A stretch of DNA of 5,527 bases from Alkalibacter sp964582705. GTDB lineage: Bacteria > Bacillota > Clostridia > Eubacteriales > Alkalibacteraceae. Location of the stretch: the NCBI GenBank assembly GCA_964582705.1, contig CAZOTE010000110.1, positions 1 through 5,527 on the forward strand, read 5' to 3'. Shown one piece after another: positions 1-5,086 of this stretch. Position 1 is the first letter of the stretch, and each line of letters begins with the position of its first letter. The notes under the pieces are model-generated. The model did not search any database. It saw nothing but the letters and a program-made list of their open reading frames with translations, and was not told the DNA's origin. A program made the position numbers and the translations under genes.

Positions 1-124
1 CTGCCAAAAGTCCCATTGTGACCGTCTTTTCATCTTCTATAAGTTCTCTTTGTCCACATCCAGCTGTAAAAACGGAAAGTATCAATGCGACAATCAATAT
101 CAGTATCAGTTTTTTTCGTTTCAC
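1..124 (-). CDS. Lipoprotein, N-terminal 41 codons only (cut by window edge)
   Basis: Seen: a GTG start (122-124) lies 7 nt after a GGAGG ribosome site (132-136), 18 bp downstream of the metallopeptidase stop, so it is probably the next gene of the same operon. The peptide opens with a basic VKRKK, then a hydrophobic stretch (about residues 6-19), then TAGC with Cys23: a lipoprotein signal peptide. Threonine at lipobox position -3 is less usual than Leu/Val/Ile, but the overall form is typical. After the Cys comes a short charged linker and then KTVTMGLLA, where the window ends. Known: this layout marks a protein anchored to the outer face of the membrane. Inference: a short beta-strand such as KTVTMGLLA right after the linker is common in ABC-transporter substrate-binding proteins; a Ger(x)C-type spore germination lipoprotein (REL motif after the Cys) is a weaker alternative. 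The function cannot be decided from 41 residues. Confidence 0.8.
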   Translation of the reverse strand, partial: MKRKKLILILIVALILSVFTAGCGQRELIEDEKTVTMGLLA

Positions 125-142
125 TTTTTTGCCTCCGCATAT

Positions 143-829
143 TTATTGTTTATTCATCATGATTTGCAGTCCTTCTTTTTCTAGCCATTCTTTCTTCCCT
201 TGATAATCAGGCATCACGCTTTCGACCTTCTGCCAGTATTCCGGGCCATGGTTCAAATGGATAAGGTGGCACAGCTCGTGAACCACCACGTAATCCAGTA
301 TGTCGTCAGGCAACATGGCGCATTTCCAGTGAAATTTCATGTTGCCGAAATTTGAACAAGCAGCCCACCTGCCGAACATCTTCTCCACCTTTATTTCTCC
401 CGGGTTTACTCCAACAAGCTTTTTGTAGCGTTGAATTCTAGCCGTTACCATCTCAAGTGTCTTTTCCTTTAAAAACTCGATTGTCAGCCTTCTGATGGTA
501 ACCTGATTTTCCGTCTTGTTTTCAAATATAAAGCGATCGCCGTCAAAATTCAAGCTTTCATGAGCATCTTCATGAAGCACAGTCTCCAAAAGATATTCCT
601 TTCCATTAAAAAGGATACTCCCTCCCAGAGCGGCAAACAAATCTCTCTGTTTATATTTTAACACAAAATCGAAATTATCTTCTAAAAATGTCTCTACCGT
701 AGAAATTGGCATGTTTTTTGGAACAGTAACTACCACCTCGCCCTTGTCCGACACTACTAAAATATCCGATCTACGTTTATATTTAACCAAAAACTCCATG
801 CCTTTTACTGCAATATGTGTTTTTGACAT
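143..829 (-). CDS. YgjP-like (DUF45/M48-type) zinc metallopeptidase family protein
   Basis: A 228-residue predicted cytoplasmic protein with no signal peptide or membrane segment. Near the C-terminus it has HELCH (184-188), giving the zinc ligands His184 and His188 and catalytic Glu185. The third ligand is His194 in LNHGPEYW, so the pattern is HExxH-x5-H. Just upstream, GRWAACSNFGNMKFHW (153-168) corresponds to the family's WGSCS..G.I.FNW block, and DYVVVHELCH matches the family core closely. Length and layout fit the YgjP-like metallopeptidase family (PF01863), sometimes called SprT-like; its physiological substrate is poorly known. The ATG at 827-829 is chosen because GGGGTGAT (834-841) sits at Shine-Dalgarno distance. 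A longer TTG reading from 880 adds 17 residues unlike the family and has no ribosome site. The gene lies 52 bp after tyrA and 18 bp before the lipoprotein gene, so it is probably co-transcribed with aroF-tyrA. No role in aromatic synthesis is evident. Confidence 0.9.
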   Translation of the reverse strand: MSKTHIAVKGMEFLVKYKRRSDILVVSDKGEVVVTVPKNMPISTVETFLEDNFDFVLKYKQRDLFAALGGSILFNGKEYLLETVLHEDAHESLNFDGDRFIFENKTENQVTIRRLTIEFLKEKTLEMVTARIQRYKKLVGVNPGEIKVEKMFGRWAACSNFGNMKFHWKCAMLPDDILDYVVVHELCHLIHLNHGPEYWQKVESVMPDYQGKKEWLEKEGLQIMMNKQ

Positions 830-833
830 CCTC

Positions 834-841
834 ATCACCCC
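834..841 (-). promoter_or_regulatory. Ribosome binding site that fixes the metallopeptidase start
   Basis: GGGGTGAT differs by one base from the GGAGGTGAT anti-16S complement and ends 4 nt before the ATG at 827-829. It supports that start over the upstream TTG at 878-880. Confidence 0.6.
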
Positions 842-881
842 GCATAATCTAATTTTAGCCCATAACCGGAGTTGAAACAAC

Positions 882-1742
882 CTACTTGCCCATTTCTTCT
901 CTTTTCTTTCCTATAAAATCGAATCTGCTCTTAATATGGTCAAAATTTTCATCCTCAATACATTTTCTAAAATAGCTTATGCTTTCTATAAACTCATCCA
1001 AGGTATCTACAAGTTTGTCCTTGTTTGCAATGAACAGTTCTGCCCACATGTCAGAATTGATCATTGCTATCCTTGTCATATCCTGAAAGCTTCCTCCTTC
1101 AAATTGAGTGACCTTGGAATCTTCGCTGATATCCACCATAGATGCGGCTATTATATGGCATAGCTGGCTTGTGAATGCAATCTTTTCATCATGAGTATCA
1201 GGATCTGTTTCTATCAATCTTCCGAAGCCCATTTTGGATATCAAGCTGCGCATCATATCCAGATTTTCGGGCTTGTTTTTATCCGTTGGAGTCAATATGT
1301 AGTTTTTTCCCTCAAATATCTTGGCGGAGGTAAATCCCTCCTTGTTCTTTTCCCTTCCTGCCATAGGATGGCCAGGTATGAAATCCACATCATCCCTCAA
1401 TATTCCATCGAGGCCTTCCACCATTTTTCGCTTCAGTCCCACGATATCGGTTATGACTGAATTTGGTTTAAACTTGTTCATGTTGCTCTTTATAAAGTCC
1501 AAGGCATCATGTAGATAAAGACATACAACCACAAGATCGCAACTTGGCAGTATATCCGAAACATTTTGGTATCCTTTTTCTATAAGCTTTTCACTTTCAG
1601 CCTTTTTTAGCACTTCGTTATTTCTGTCCAAGGCATATATGGTTTCAAACCCGATGTTTCTAAAGCTTGCAGCGTATGCGCTTCCCATGAGCCCAAACCC
1701 GACTATCAGAACTTTCTTGTTTTTAAAGTCGATTTCTTCCAT
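882..1742 (-). CDS. tyrA: Prephenate dehydrogenase (monofunctional, no ACT domain)
   Basis: Converts prephenate to 4-hydroxyphenylpyruvate with NAD(P)+ and CO2 release, the oxidative step of tyrosine synthesis in the cytoplasm. The 286 residues start with a Rossmann fold: VLIVGFGLMGSA (11-22) carries GxGxxG (15-20). Asp39 in ALDR closes strand 2, which favours NAD+ over NADP+. HPMAGRE (125-131) holds the family's catalytic His. The helical C-terminal domain has DTHDEKIAFTSQLCHIIA (182-199) and GGSFQDMTRIA (216-226), followed by MW. There are two small departures from the usual pattern: SQLCH where SQLPH is common, and GGSFQD where G.GFRD is common. The protein ends at about 286 residues, so the C-terminal ACT regulatory domain of the Bacillus type (about 370 aa) is absent; allosteric control by tyrosine, if any, must work otherwise. 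The ATG follows the aroF stop with no intervening base (TAAATG), which points to translational coupling. The purine-rich GAAGGGAAGG inside the aroF end, 11 nt upstream, is a rather distant ribosome site. Confidence 0.95.
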   Translation of the reverse strand: MEEIDFKNKKVLIVGFGLMGSAYAASFRNIGFETIYALDRNNEVLKKAESEKLIEKGYQNVSDILPSCDLVVVCLYLHDALDFIKSNMNKFKPNSVITDIVGLKRKMVEGLDGILRDDVDFIPGHPMAGREKNKEGFTSAKIFEGKNYILTPTDKNKPENLDMMRSLISKMGFGRLIETDPDTHDEKIAFTSQLCHIIAASMVDISEDSKVTQFEGGSFQDMTRIAMINSDMWAELFIANKDKLVDTLDEFIESISYFRKCIEDENFDHIKSRFDFIGKKREEMGK

Positions 1743-2759
1743 TTAACCAATGACCTTCCCTTCGATTTGTGCGTACTTTTTCAACACTTTCATGAGCTGG
1801 TCGAATTTTTCAGGCTTTAGTGACTGAGCTCCGTCACACAAGGCATCCTCAGGAGAGTTGTGCACTTCAATCATAAGGCCGTCCGCTCCCGCAACCAATG
1901 CAGCTTTGGCCATAGGCTCTACCATCCACCACATCCCCGTAGAGTGGCTTGGGTCAACAAATACCGGTAGGTGGCTTTTTTTCTTCACAGCTGGAATAGC
2001 GCTTAAATCCAGAGTATTTCTGGTAAATGTTTCAAATGTTCTTATTCCACGTTCGCAAAGTATAACTCTGTCGTTTCCTTCCTTCATTACATACTCAGCG
2101 GACATGATCCACTCTTCGATAGTTGCCGCAAGTCCTCTTTTAATCATTACAGGCTTGTTGCACTTTCCAAGCTCCTTAAGAAGGGCGAAATTTTGCATGC
2201 TTCTGGCGCCGACTTGGATTATGTCCACGTCTTCTACAAAAGCATCGAGTACGTCTGTAGACATTATCTCTGACACGATGGGAAGCCCTGTCTCTTTTCT
2301 TGCCAGTTTTAAAAGCTCCAATCCGTCAAGTCCCATTCCCTGAAAACTGTAGGGAGACGTTCTGGGCTTGAAAGCTCCACCTCTTAAGAAGCTTGCTCCC
2401 GATGCTTTTACGCTTTTTGCTACGCTTATCACCTGTTCCTCGCTCTCCACCGAGCATGGCCCTGCAATTACGCTGAATGCGCTTCCGCCGATCTTTCTTC
2501 CGCCGACTTCGAAAACGCTGTCTTCAGGGTGAAACAATCTGTTGGCCTTCTTATAAGGTTCTTGAACCCTCAGAACCTTTTCTACTATTTCATTTGACGC
2601 AATGCTATCCAAATCAACTGACCTAGTGTCTCCTATAAGCCCCATGACTATATGATCCACTCCTTTAGAAAAATTGATCTCCATACCTCTTTTTATCAAA
2701 TTTTCCTTTAACTTTTCCACTTCATTTTGCGGAGCATCCGCTCTTACCACAACGATCAT
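1743..2759 (-). CDS. aroF: 3-deoxy-7-phosphoheptulonate (DAHP) synthase, type I-beta with N-terminal ferredoxin-like domain
   Basis: Joins phosphoenolpyruvate and erythrose 4-phosphate to make DAHP, the first committed step of the shikimate pathway. From its ATG the protein is 338 residues, and the landmarks fall where expected for the Thermotoga maritima enzyme type. The metal ligands are Cys102 (GPCSVES), His272 (DPSHSTG), Glu298 (MIEVH) and Asp309 (CDGAQSL). KPRTSPYSFQG (131-141) is the substrate-binding loop, and KRG (207-209) is also conserved. Residues 1 to about 70 (MIVVVRADAP onward) form the extra ferredoxin-like domain which in T. maritima mediates Phe/Tyr feedback inhibition; similar control here is inference. 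The start at 2757-2759 is chosen because AAGGAGGG (2767-2774) lies 7 nt upstream. A longer reading from the ATG at 2801 begins in the loop of the attenuator hairpin and is rejected. First structural gene after the aromatic leader and attenuator; tyrA follows directly. Confidence 0.97.
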   Translation of the reverse strand: MIVVVRADAPQNEVEKLKENLIKRGMEINFSKGVDHIVMGLIGDTRSVDLDSIASNEIVEKVLRVQEPYKKANRLFHPEDSVFEVGGRKIGGSAFSVIAGPCSVESEEQVISVAKSVKASGASFLRGGAFKPRTSPYSFQGMGLDGLELLKLARKETGLPIVSEIMSTDVLDAFVEDVDIIQVGARSMQNFALLKELGKCNKPVMIKRGLAATIEEWIMSAEYVMKEGNDRVILCERGIRTFETFTRNTLDLSAIPAVKKKSHLPVFVDPSHSTGMWWMVEPMAKAALVAGADGLMIEVHNSPEDALCDGAQSLKPEKFDQLMKVLKKYAQIEGKVIG

Positions 2760-2783
2760 TTCTTTTCCCTCCTTCATAGTAAT

Positions 2784-2809
2784 AAAAAAAGAGACCCTCA
2801 TCGAGTCTC
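2784..2809 (-). terminator. Intrinsic terminator of the aroF attenuator
   Basis: On the minus strand GAGACTC (2803-2809), a 5-nt loop (2798-2802) and GGGTCTC (2791-2797) form a 7-bp stem with one G-U pair, followed at once by seven T (2784-2790). This is a classic Rho-independent terminator. It lies 24 bp before the aroF ATG, after the leader peptide and before the structural genes, where an attenuator belongs. The aroF ribosome site is downstream of the hairpin, so control would be on transcription rather than on ribosome access. Confidence 0.88.
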
Positions 2810-2855
2810 CTTAATTTCAATACATTAATTTCCATTTATTCTCACAAGGGCACTC
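2803..2855 (-). promoter_or_regulatory. Antiterminator pairing (segments 2 and 3) in the aroF leader RNA
   Basis: GAGTGCCCTT (2846-2855) can pair with AAGGAGACTC (2803-2812): eight Watson-Crick pairs in two blocks of four around a 2x2 mismatch, closing a loop of 33 nt. The downstream partner contains the whole 5' arm of the terminator, so the two structures exclude each other. Found by eye; stability not computed. Confidence 0.6.
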
Positions 2856-2863
2856 CATGCCTT
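2846..2863 (-). promoter_or_regulatory. Anti-antiterminator hairpin (segments 1 and 2) directly after the leader stop codon
   Basis: AAGGCA (2858-2863) pairs with TGCCCTT (2846-2852) with one bulged C and a 5-nt loop. It starts on the base after the leader TAA. Its 3' arm is part of the antiterminator, so forming this hairpin frees the terminator arm. A ribosome terminating at the leader stop would cover both arms. Confidence 0.55.
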
Positions 2864-2980
2864 TTAACACTTATTTTTTTGTACGTCAAAATAACCAAAG
2901 CCATAATAATAGCTCCAGCCAAATCCGTAAAAATAAAAAGCGTTATCAAGTTTTTGTGCGTTAAAAACCTGTTTTGACAT
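2864..2980 (-). CDS. Aromatic-rich leader peptide of the aroF-tyrA operon (38 aa)
   Basis: Seen: the ATG (2978-2980) is 7 nt after GGAGG (2988-2992), and the frame runs 38 codons to TAA (2864-2866). Residues 15-31 read FYFYGFGWSYYYGFGYF: 12 of 17 are aromatic. In the whole peptide there are six Phe, six Tyr and one Trp. It sits about 20 nt after the predicted transcription start of a perfect promoter and is followed by competing hairpins and an intrinsic terminator before aroF. Known: in ribosome-mediated attenuation (trp, pheA, his operons of enterobacteria) such peptides are translated as sensors; scarcity of the charged tRNA stalls the ribosome and alters folding of the RNA ahead. Inference: this peptide senses Phe and Tyr together for aroF-tyrA, and the peptide itself probably has no further function. 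Several codons (DVQKNKC) separate the last aromatic codon from the stop. A free-standing Gly/Tyr-rich small protein is the less likely alternative. Confidence 0.88.
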   Translation of the reverse strand: MSKQVFNAQKLDNAFYFYGFGWSYYYGFGYFDVQKNKC

Positions 2981-3008
2981 GATGTTTCCTCCAAGATAAA
3001 TTTATATC

Positions 3009-3037
3009 ATTATACTTTTAATATTTCCAAATGTCAA
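3009..3037 (-). promoter_or_regulatory. Promoter of the aroF leader/operon (perfect sigma-A type)
   Basis: On the minus strand the -35 box TTGACA (3032-3037) and -10 box TATAAT (3009-3014) are both perfect, separated by exactly 17 bp. Transcription should start near 3002, giving a short untranslated leader before the GGAGG at 2988-2992. So strong a promoter is in keeping with control exerted afterwards by attenuation. The -35 box lies 21 bp after the rho stop codon. Confidence 0.92.
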
Positions 3038-3058
3038 TGCATCTTTATATCATAAATT

Positions 3059-4690
3059 TTAAAGGTTATGTTTTTTGACAAATAATTGGATAAATTCTTG
3101 ATTACTGTTGGTTCTGCTCATTGTTTCTATAAGCTTTTCAGCAATATCCGCAGATGCGTGATTAGAAAATGTCCTTCTTATGCTAATGACGAACTTCATT
3201 TCCTCATCTGACAAAAGCTTGTCCTCCCGCCTCGTTCCCGACTTATAGATATCTATTGCCGGGAATATTCTCTTTTCCGTCAAGCTTCTATCAAGGTGCA
3301 GCTCCATGTTACCGGTACCTTTGAATTCTTCAAAAACCATATCATCCATCCTGCTGCCGGTATCGATTAGTGCTGTCGCTAAAATAGTCAAGCTCCCGCC
3401 CTCTTCAATATTTCTAGCCGCTCCGAAAAACTTCTTTGGAAGATACAAGGCTTCCGGATCCAAACCTCCTGAAAGAGTCCTTCCTGACGGGGGAACAACA
3501 AGGTTGTTTCCTCTTGCAAATCTAGTGATGCTGTCCATCAATATAACAACGTCTTTTCCTTGCTCAACAAGTCTTTTCCCTCGTTCTAATACTATTTCAG
3601 CAACCTTTATATGATTGGCTGGAAGTTGATCAAAGGTGGAGAATACTACGTCCGCTTGAACGGATCTCTGTATATCTGTGACTTCCTCCGGCCTTTCGTC
3701 AATCAACAGCACTATAAGTTCAACTTCAGGGTTGTTCTTTTTAATTGCGTTGGCTATCTCTTTTAGCAATATCGTCTTTCCCGCCTTGGGGGCTGCGGCT
3801 ATCATGCCTCTTTGGCCTTTCCCAACAGGCGCAAACAGATCGATGATTCTGGTAGACACTGGGAATTTACCTGTTTCAAGCTTAATTCGTTCATCAGGAA
3901 ATACAGGCGTAAGCCTTTCAAAGTTAGGTCTGTTTACTACCTTCTCAGGAATGTCCCCGTTGACAGTTTCTACATACAAGAGGGCATCAAATTTTTCTCC
4001 TTCATTAGGCGTTCTGATTTTTCCCGTTATCTTGTCACCGGTCCTAAGCCTAAATCGCCGTATTTGGGATGGTGATACGTATATATCATTGTCTCCGGAA
4101 AGATAGTTATTCGTCCTTAAGAACCCGAATCCATCACTCAAAACTTCCAAGATTCCCGTCTGAGACTTTCCGTACTTGCTCATATCCTTCTTTTCGGGGT
4201 TGTTCATGAGATCCTCTTCTTCTTTCATGATCTCACTTGTGCTTCTGCCATTGACACTTTCTACAAAAAGCATGGCAAAATACTTTTCACCCTCTCTAGG
4301 GCTTCTGACCTTACCTTTAATTTCATTGCCGGATCTCAGCTTGAATTTCTGAATCTGCGATGCTGAAACGTAAACGTATTCTTCTGGAGACTTCATATCG
4401 TCATTTTTGAGAAAACCGAAACCTTCAGGAAGTATCTGTAATGTTCCGGAAAGTTCAAAGGCAGAATCCACAGGATCCTTCAGCCGAGCATACTTCCCCC
4501 CATTTTTTTCCTCAACCTGGGCTGTTGTTGATACATTTTCATTTAAGCCGCCTCTTCTACTCGATTCCGCTTCCGCGAGAAGCTCAACGAGCTCTTCCTT
4601 CTTAAGCTTCGTGTAATTTTTAAGTCCTGCTTCTTTTGCCTTTTGCCGCAATTCTAATACGGTCATGCTTTCTAAATCAACCTGGCTCAA
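3059..4690 (-). CDS. rho: Transcription termination factor Rho with duplicated RNA-binding domain
   Basis: Ring-shaped RNA-dependent ATPase/translocase that ends transcription of untranslated RNA. From the TTG start it has 543 residues, versus about 420 in E. coli and B. subtilis. Order: SAP-like N-terminal Rho domain (about 9-40, LELRQKAKEAG...ELVELL); charged linker; cold-shock-like RNA-binding domain copy 1 (82-148, EGFGFLK, VYVSASQIQKF); acidic/charged linker (149-178); copy 2 (179-245, DGFGFLR, IYVSPSQIRRF, the more canonical copy); RecA-like motor. Motor motifs: Walker A around PKAGKT (301-306), LLIDERPEEV with catalytic Glu332, Walker B VVILMD (381-386), KKFFGAARN (419-427), and GSRMDD with Arg447 in the arginine-finger/valve region. 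All key residues appear intact, so an active enzyme is expected. The start is set by AGGAGGTG 5 nt before the TTG; an upstream TTG at 4744 has no ribosome site. The extra length comes mainly from the second domain copy and its linker. No terminator is seen between its stop and the aro promoter. Confidence 0.97.
   Translation of the reverse strand: MSQVDLESMTVLELRQKAKEAGLKNYTKLKKEELVELLAEAESSRRGGLNENVSTTAQVEEKNGGKYARLKDPVDSAFELSGTLQILPEGFGFLKNDDMKSPEEYVYVSASQIQKFKLRSGNEIKGKVRSPREGEKYFAMLFVESVNGRSTSEIMKEEEDLMNNPEKKDMSKYGKSQTGILEVLSDGFGFLRTNNYLSGDNDIYVSPSQIRRFRLRTGDKITGKIRTPNEGEKFDALLYVETVNGDIPEKVVNRPNFERLTPVFPDERIKLETGKFPVSTRIIDLFAPVGKGQRGMIAAAPKAGKTILLKEIANAIKKNNPEVELIVLLIDERPEEVTDIQRSVQADVVFSTFDQLPANHIKVAEIVLERGKRLVEQGKDVVILMDSITRFARGNNLVVPPSGRTLSGGLDPEALYLPKKFFGAARNIEEGGSLTILATALIDTGSRMDDMVFEEFKGTGNMELHLDRSLTEKRIFPAIDIYKSGTRREDKLLSDEEMKFVISIRRTFSNHASADIAEKLIETMSRTNSNQEFIQLFVKKHNL
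3956..4447 (-). repeat. Tandem duplication of the Rho cold-shock-like RNA-binding domain
   Basis: Residues 82-148 (4247-4447) and 179-245 (3956-4156) align without gaps over 67 positions. I count 35 identities (52%), and many other pairs are conservative (K/R, I/V, D/E, F/Y). The RNA-contact patterns are kept in both: GFGFL and the YVS.SQI..F block. The copies are joined by about 30 charged residues. At this divergence the duplication is old rather than an assembly error. Confidence 0.93.
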
Positions 4691-4695
4691 GCAAA

Positions 4696-4703
4696 CACCT
4701 CCT
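4696..4703 (-). promoter_or_regulatory. Ribosome binding site that fixes the rho TTG start
   Basis: AGGAGGTG is a perfect anti-16S match. The AGGAGG core (4698-4703) ends 7 nt before the TTG at 4688-4690. It decides for this start over the next in-frame ATG (codon 9), which would cut into the N-terminal domain. Confidence 0.85.
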
Positions 4704-4723
4704 ATTGAATTTTTATTGAATTT
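4703..4723 (-). repeat. Short direct repeat in the rho leader
   Basis: AAATTCAATA occurs twice (4714-4723 and 4703-4712), one base apart, giving an 11-bp period. The second copy abuts and shares one base with the AGGAGG of rho. It could be a protein or RNA control site, or chance in AT-rich sequence. Confidence 0.5.
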
Positions 4724-4734
4724 ATTTGGAATTT

Positions 4735-4876
4735 TGATTTTCAAGAATTTTTATAAGTAATATTTGCGATAATTACGAGAAATGTAACATGAATATAAAT
4801 TAATAAATTTAGACACTCTATAATGATATAATAAATAATCTACCCGTGTCAATAGATGTTTTTTTTGACATTAAAC
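4735..4876. other. AT-rich tract beside the DnaA-box cluster (possible unwinding element)
   Basis: Positions 4741-4840 contain only 18 G or C in 100 bases. The tract lies directly next to the leftmost DnaA boxes and contains runs such as AATATAAATTAATAAATTT (4792-4810). It also carries the likely rho promoter and most of the rho 5' leader. In bacterial origins an AT-rich unwinding element flanks the DnaA boxes; that role here is inference from position and composition. No gene is seen in it. Confidence 0.45.
4823..4852 (-). promoter_or_regulatory. Probable rho promoter
   Basis: On the minus strand TTGACA (4847-4852) is followed after 18 bp by TATCAT (4823-4828), one mismatch from TATAAT. It gives an RNA with roughly 125 nt before the rho start. 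The -35 box is also one arm of an inverted repeat with TTGACA on the plus strand (4865-4870). The promoter lies between the DnaA boxes and rho, so DnaA could influence it. Confidence 0.6.
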
Positions 4877-5086
4877 TTATCCACAATCTGTGGTTAACCT
4901 GTTTATAACACCTTGTGAACAACTCTTGTGCCTAAAAGATTGTTAAATACAACATCCTGTTTATCTGTGGGTAGTTTTATTCAAAAACTCACACTTATCC
5001 ACATTGTCCACAGTTTCCCACCTTTTTATCCACATCTTCATGGGTTTTTGTTGGCAACTCATGTGGAAAACTTTTATTTATCCACA
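4877..5086. other. DnaA-box cluster (candidate origin, DnaA-titration or DnaA-regulated site)
   Basis: Four perfect DnaA boxes TTATCCACA, all plus-oriented: 4877-4885, 4995-5003, 5026-5034, 5078-5086. Five more fit TTATNCACA with one mismatch: 4889-4897 (-, TTAACCACA), 4914-4922 (-, TTGTTCACA), 4927-4935 (-, TTAGGCACA), 5004-5012 (+, TTGTCCACA, directly adjoining a perfect box) and 5062-5070 (-, TTTTCCACA). A weaker match is at 4966-4974. The first two boxes face each other with a 3-bp gap, forming a near-palindrome (4877-4897). By chance about 0.04 perfect boxes would be expected in the whole window. The cluster fills the non-coding gap between the pyrG terminator and the rho promoter. Known: such clusters occur at oriC and at sites that bind or titrate DnaA (datA in E. 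coli, DnaA-box clusters in B. subtilis). Which applies here cannot be told from this window; dnaA and dnaN are not in it. Confidence 0.85.

Noticed and set aside
18..203. A plus-strand frame at the left edge
   Set aside because: It is antisense to the lipoprotein start and the metallopeptidase end, both of which have ribosome sites and recognisable features.
830..880. A longer start (TTG at 878-880) for the metallopeptidase
   Set aside because: No ribosome site precedes it, and the extra residues do not look like the family. The ATG at 827-829 has GGGGTGAT upstream.
936..2343. Plus-strand open frames opposite tyrA and aroF (others opposite rho, 3306-4616)
   Set aside because: They are antisense shadows of well-supported genes, with no recognisable domains or ribosome sites.
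2760..2801. A 14-codon N-terminal extension of aroF from the ATG at 2801
   Set aside because: That ATG lies in the loop of the attenuator hairpin and the extension would be encoded by the terminator arm and T-run. It has no ribosome site at the right distance, while the ATG at 2757-2759 has a strong one and gives the usual 338-residue length.
2781..3000. A T-box riboswitch or TRAP site upstream of aroF
   Set aside because: I see no T-box core (AGGGTGG.ACC) or specifier-type stems, and no array of spaced GAG/TAG triplets. The leader peptide with attenuator explains the region better.
4691..4744. A longer start (TTG at 4742-4744) for rho
   Set aside because: No Shine-Dalgarno sequence is near it, and the reading passes through the perfect AGGAGGTG that serves the TTG at 4688-4690.
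4847..4870. A plus-strand promoter from the TTGACA at 4865-4870
   Set aside because: No -10 box is found at 16-18 bp downstream on the plus strand, and no plus-strand gene follows. It is kept only as one arm of an inverted repeat with the rho -35 box.
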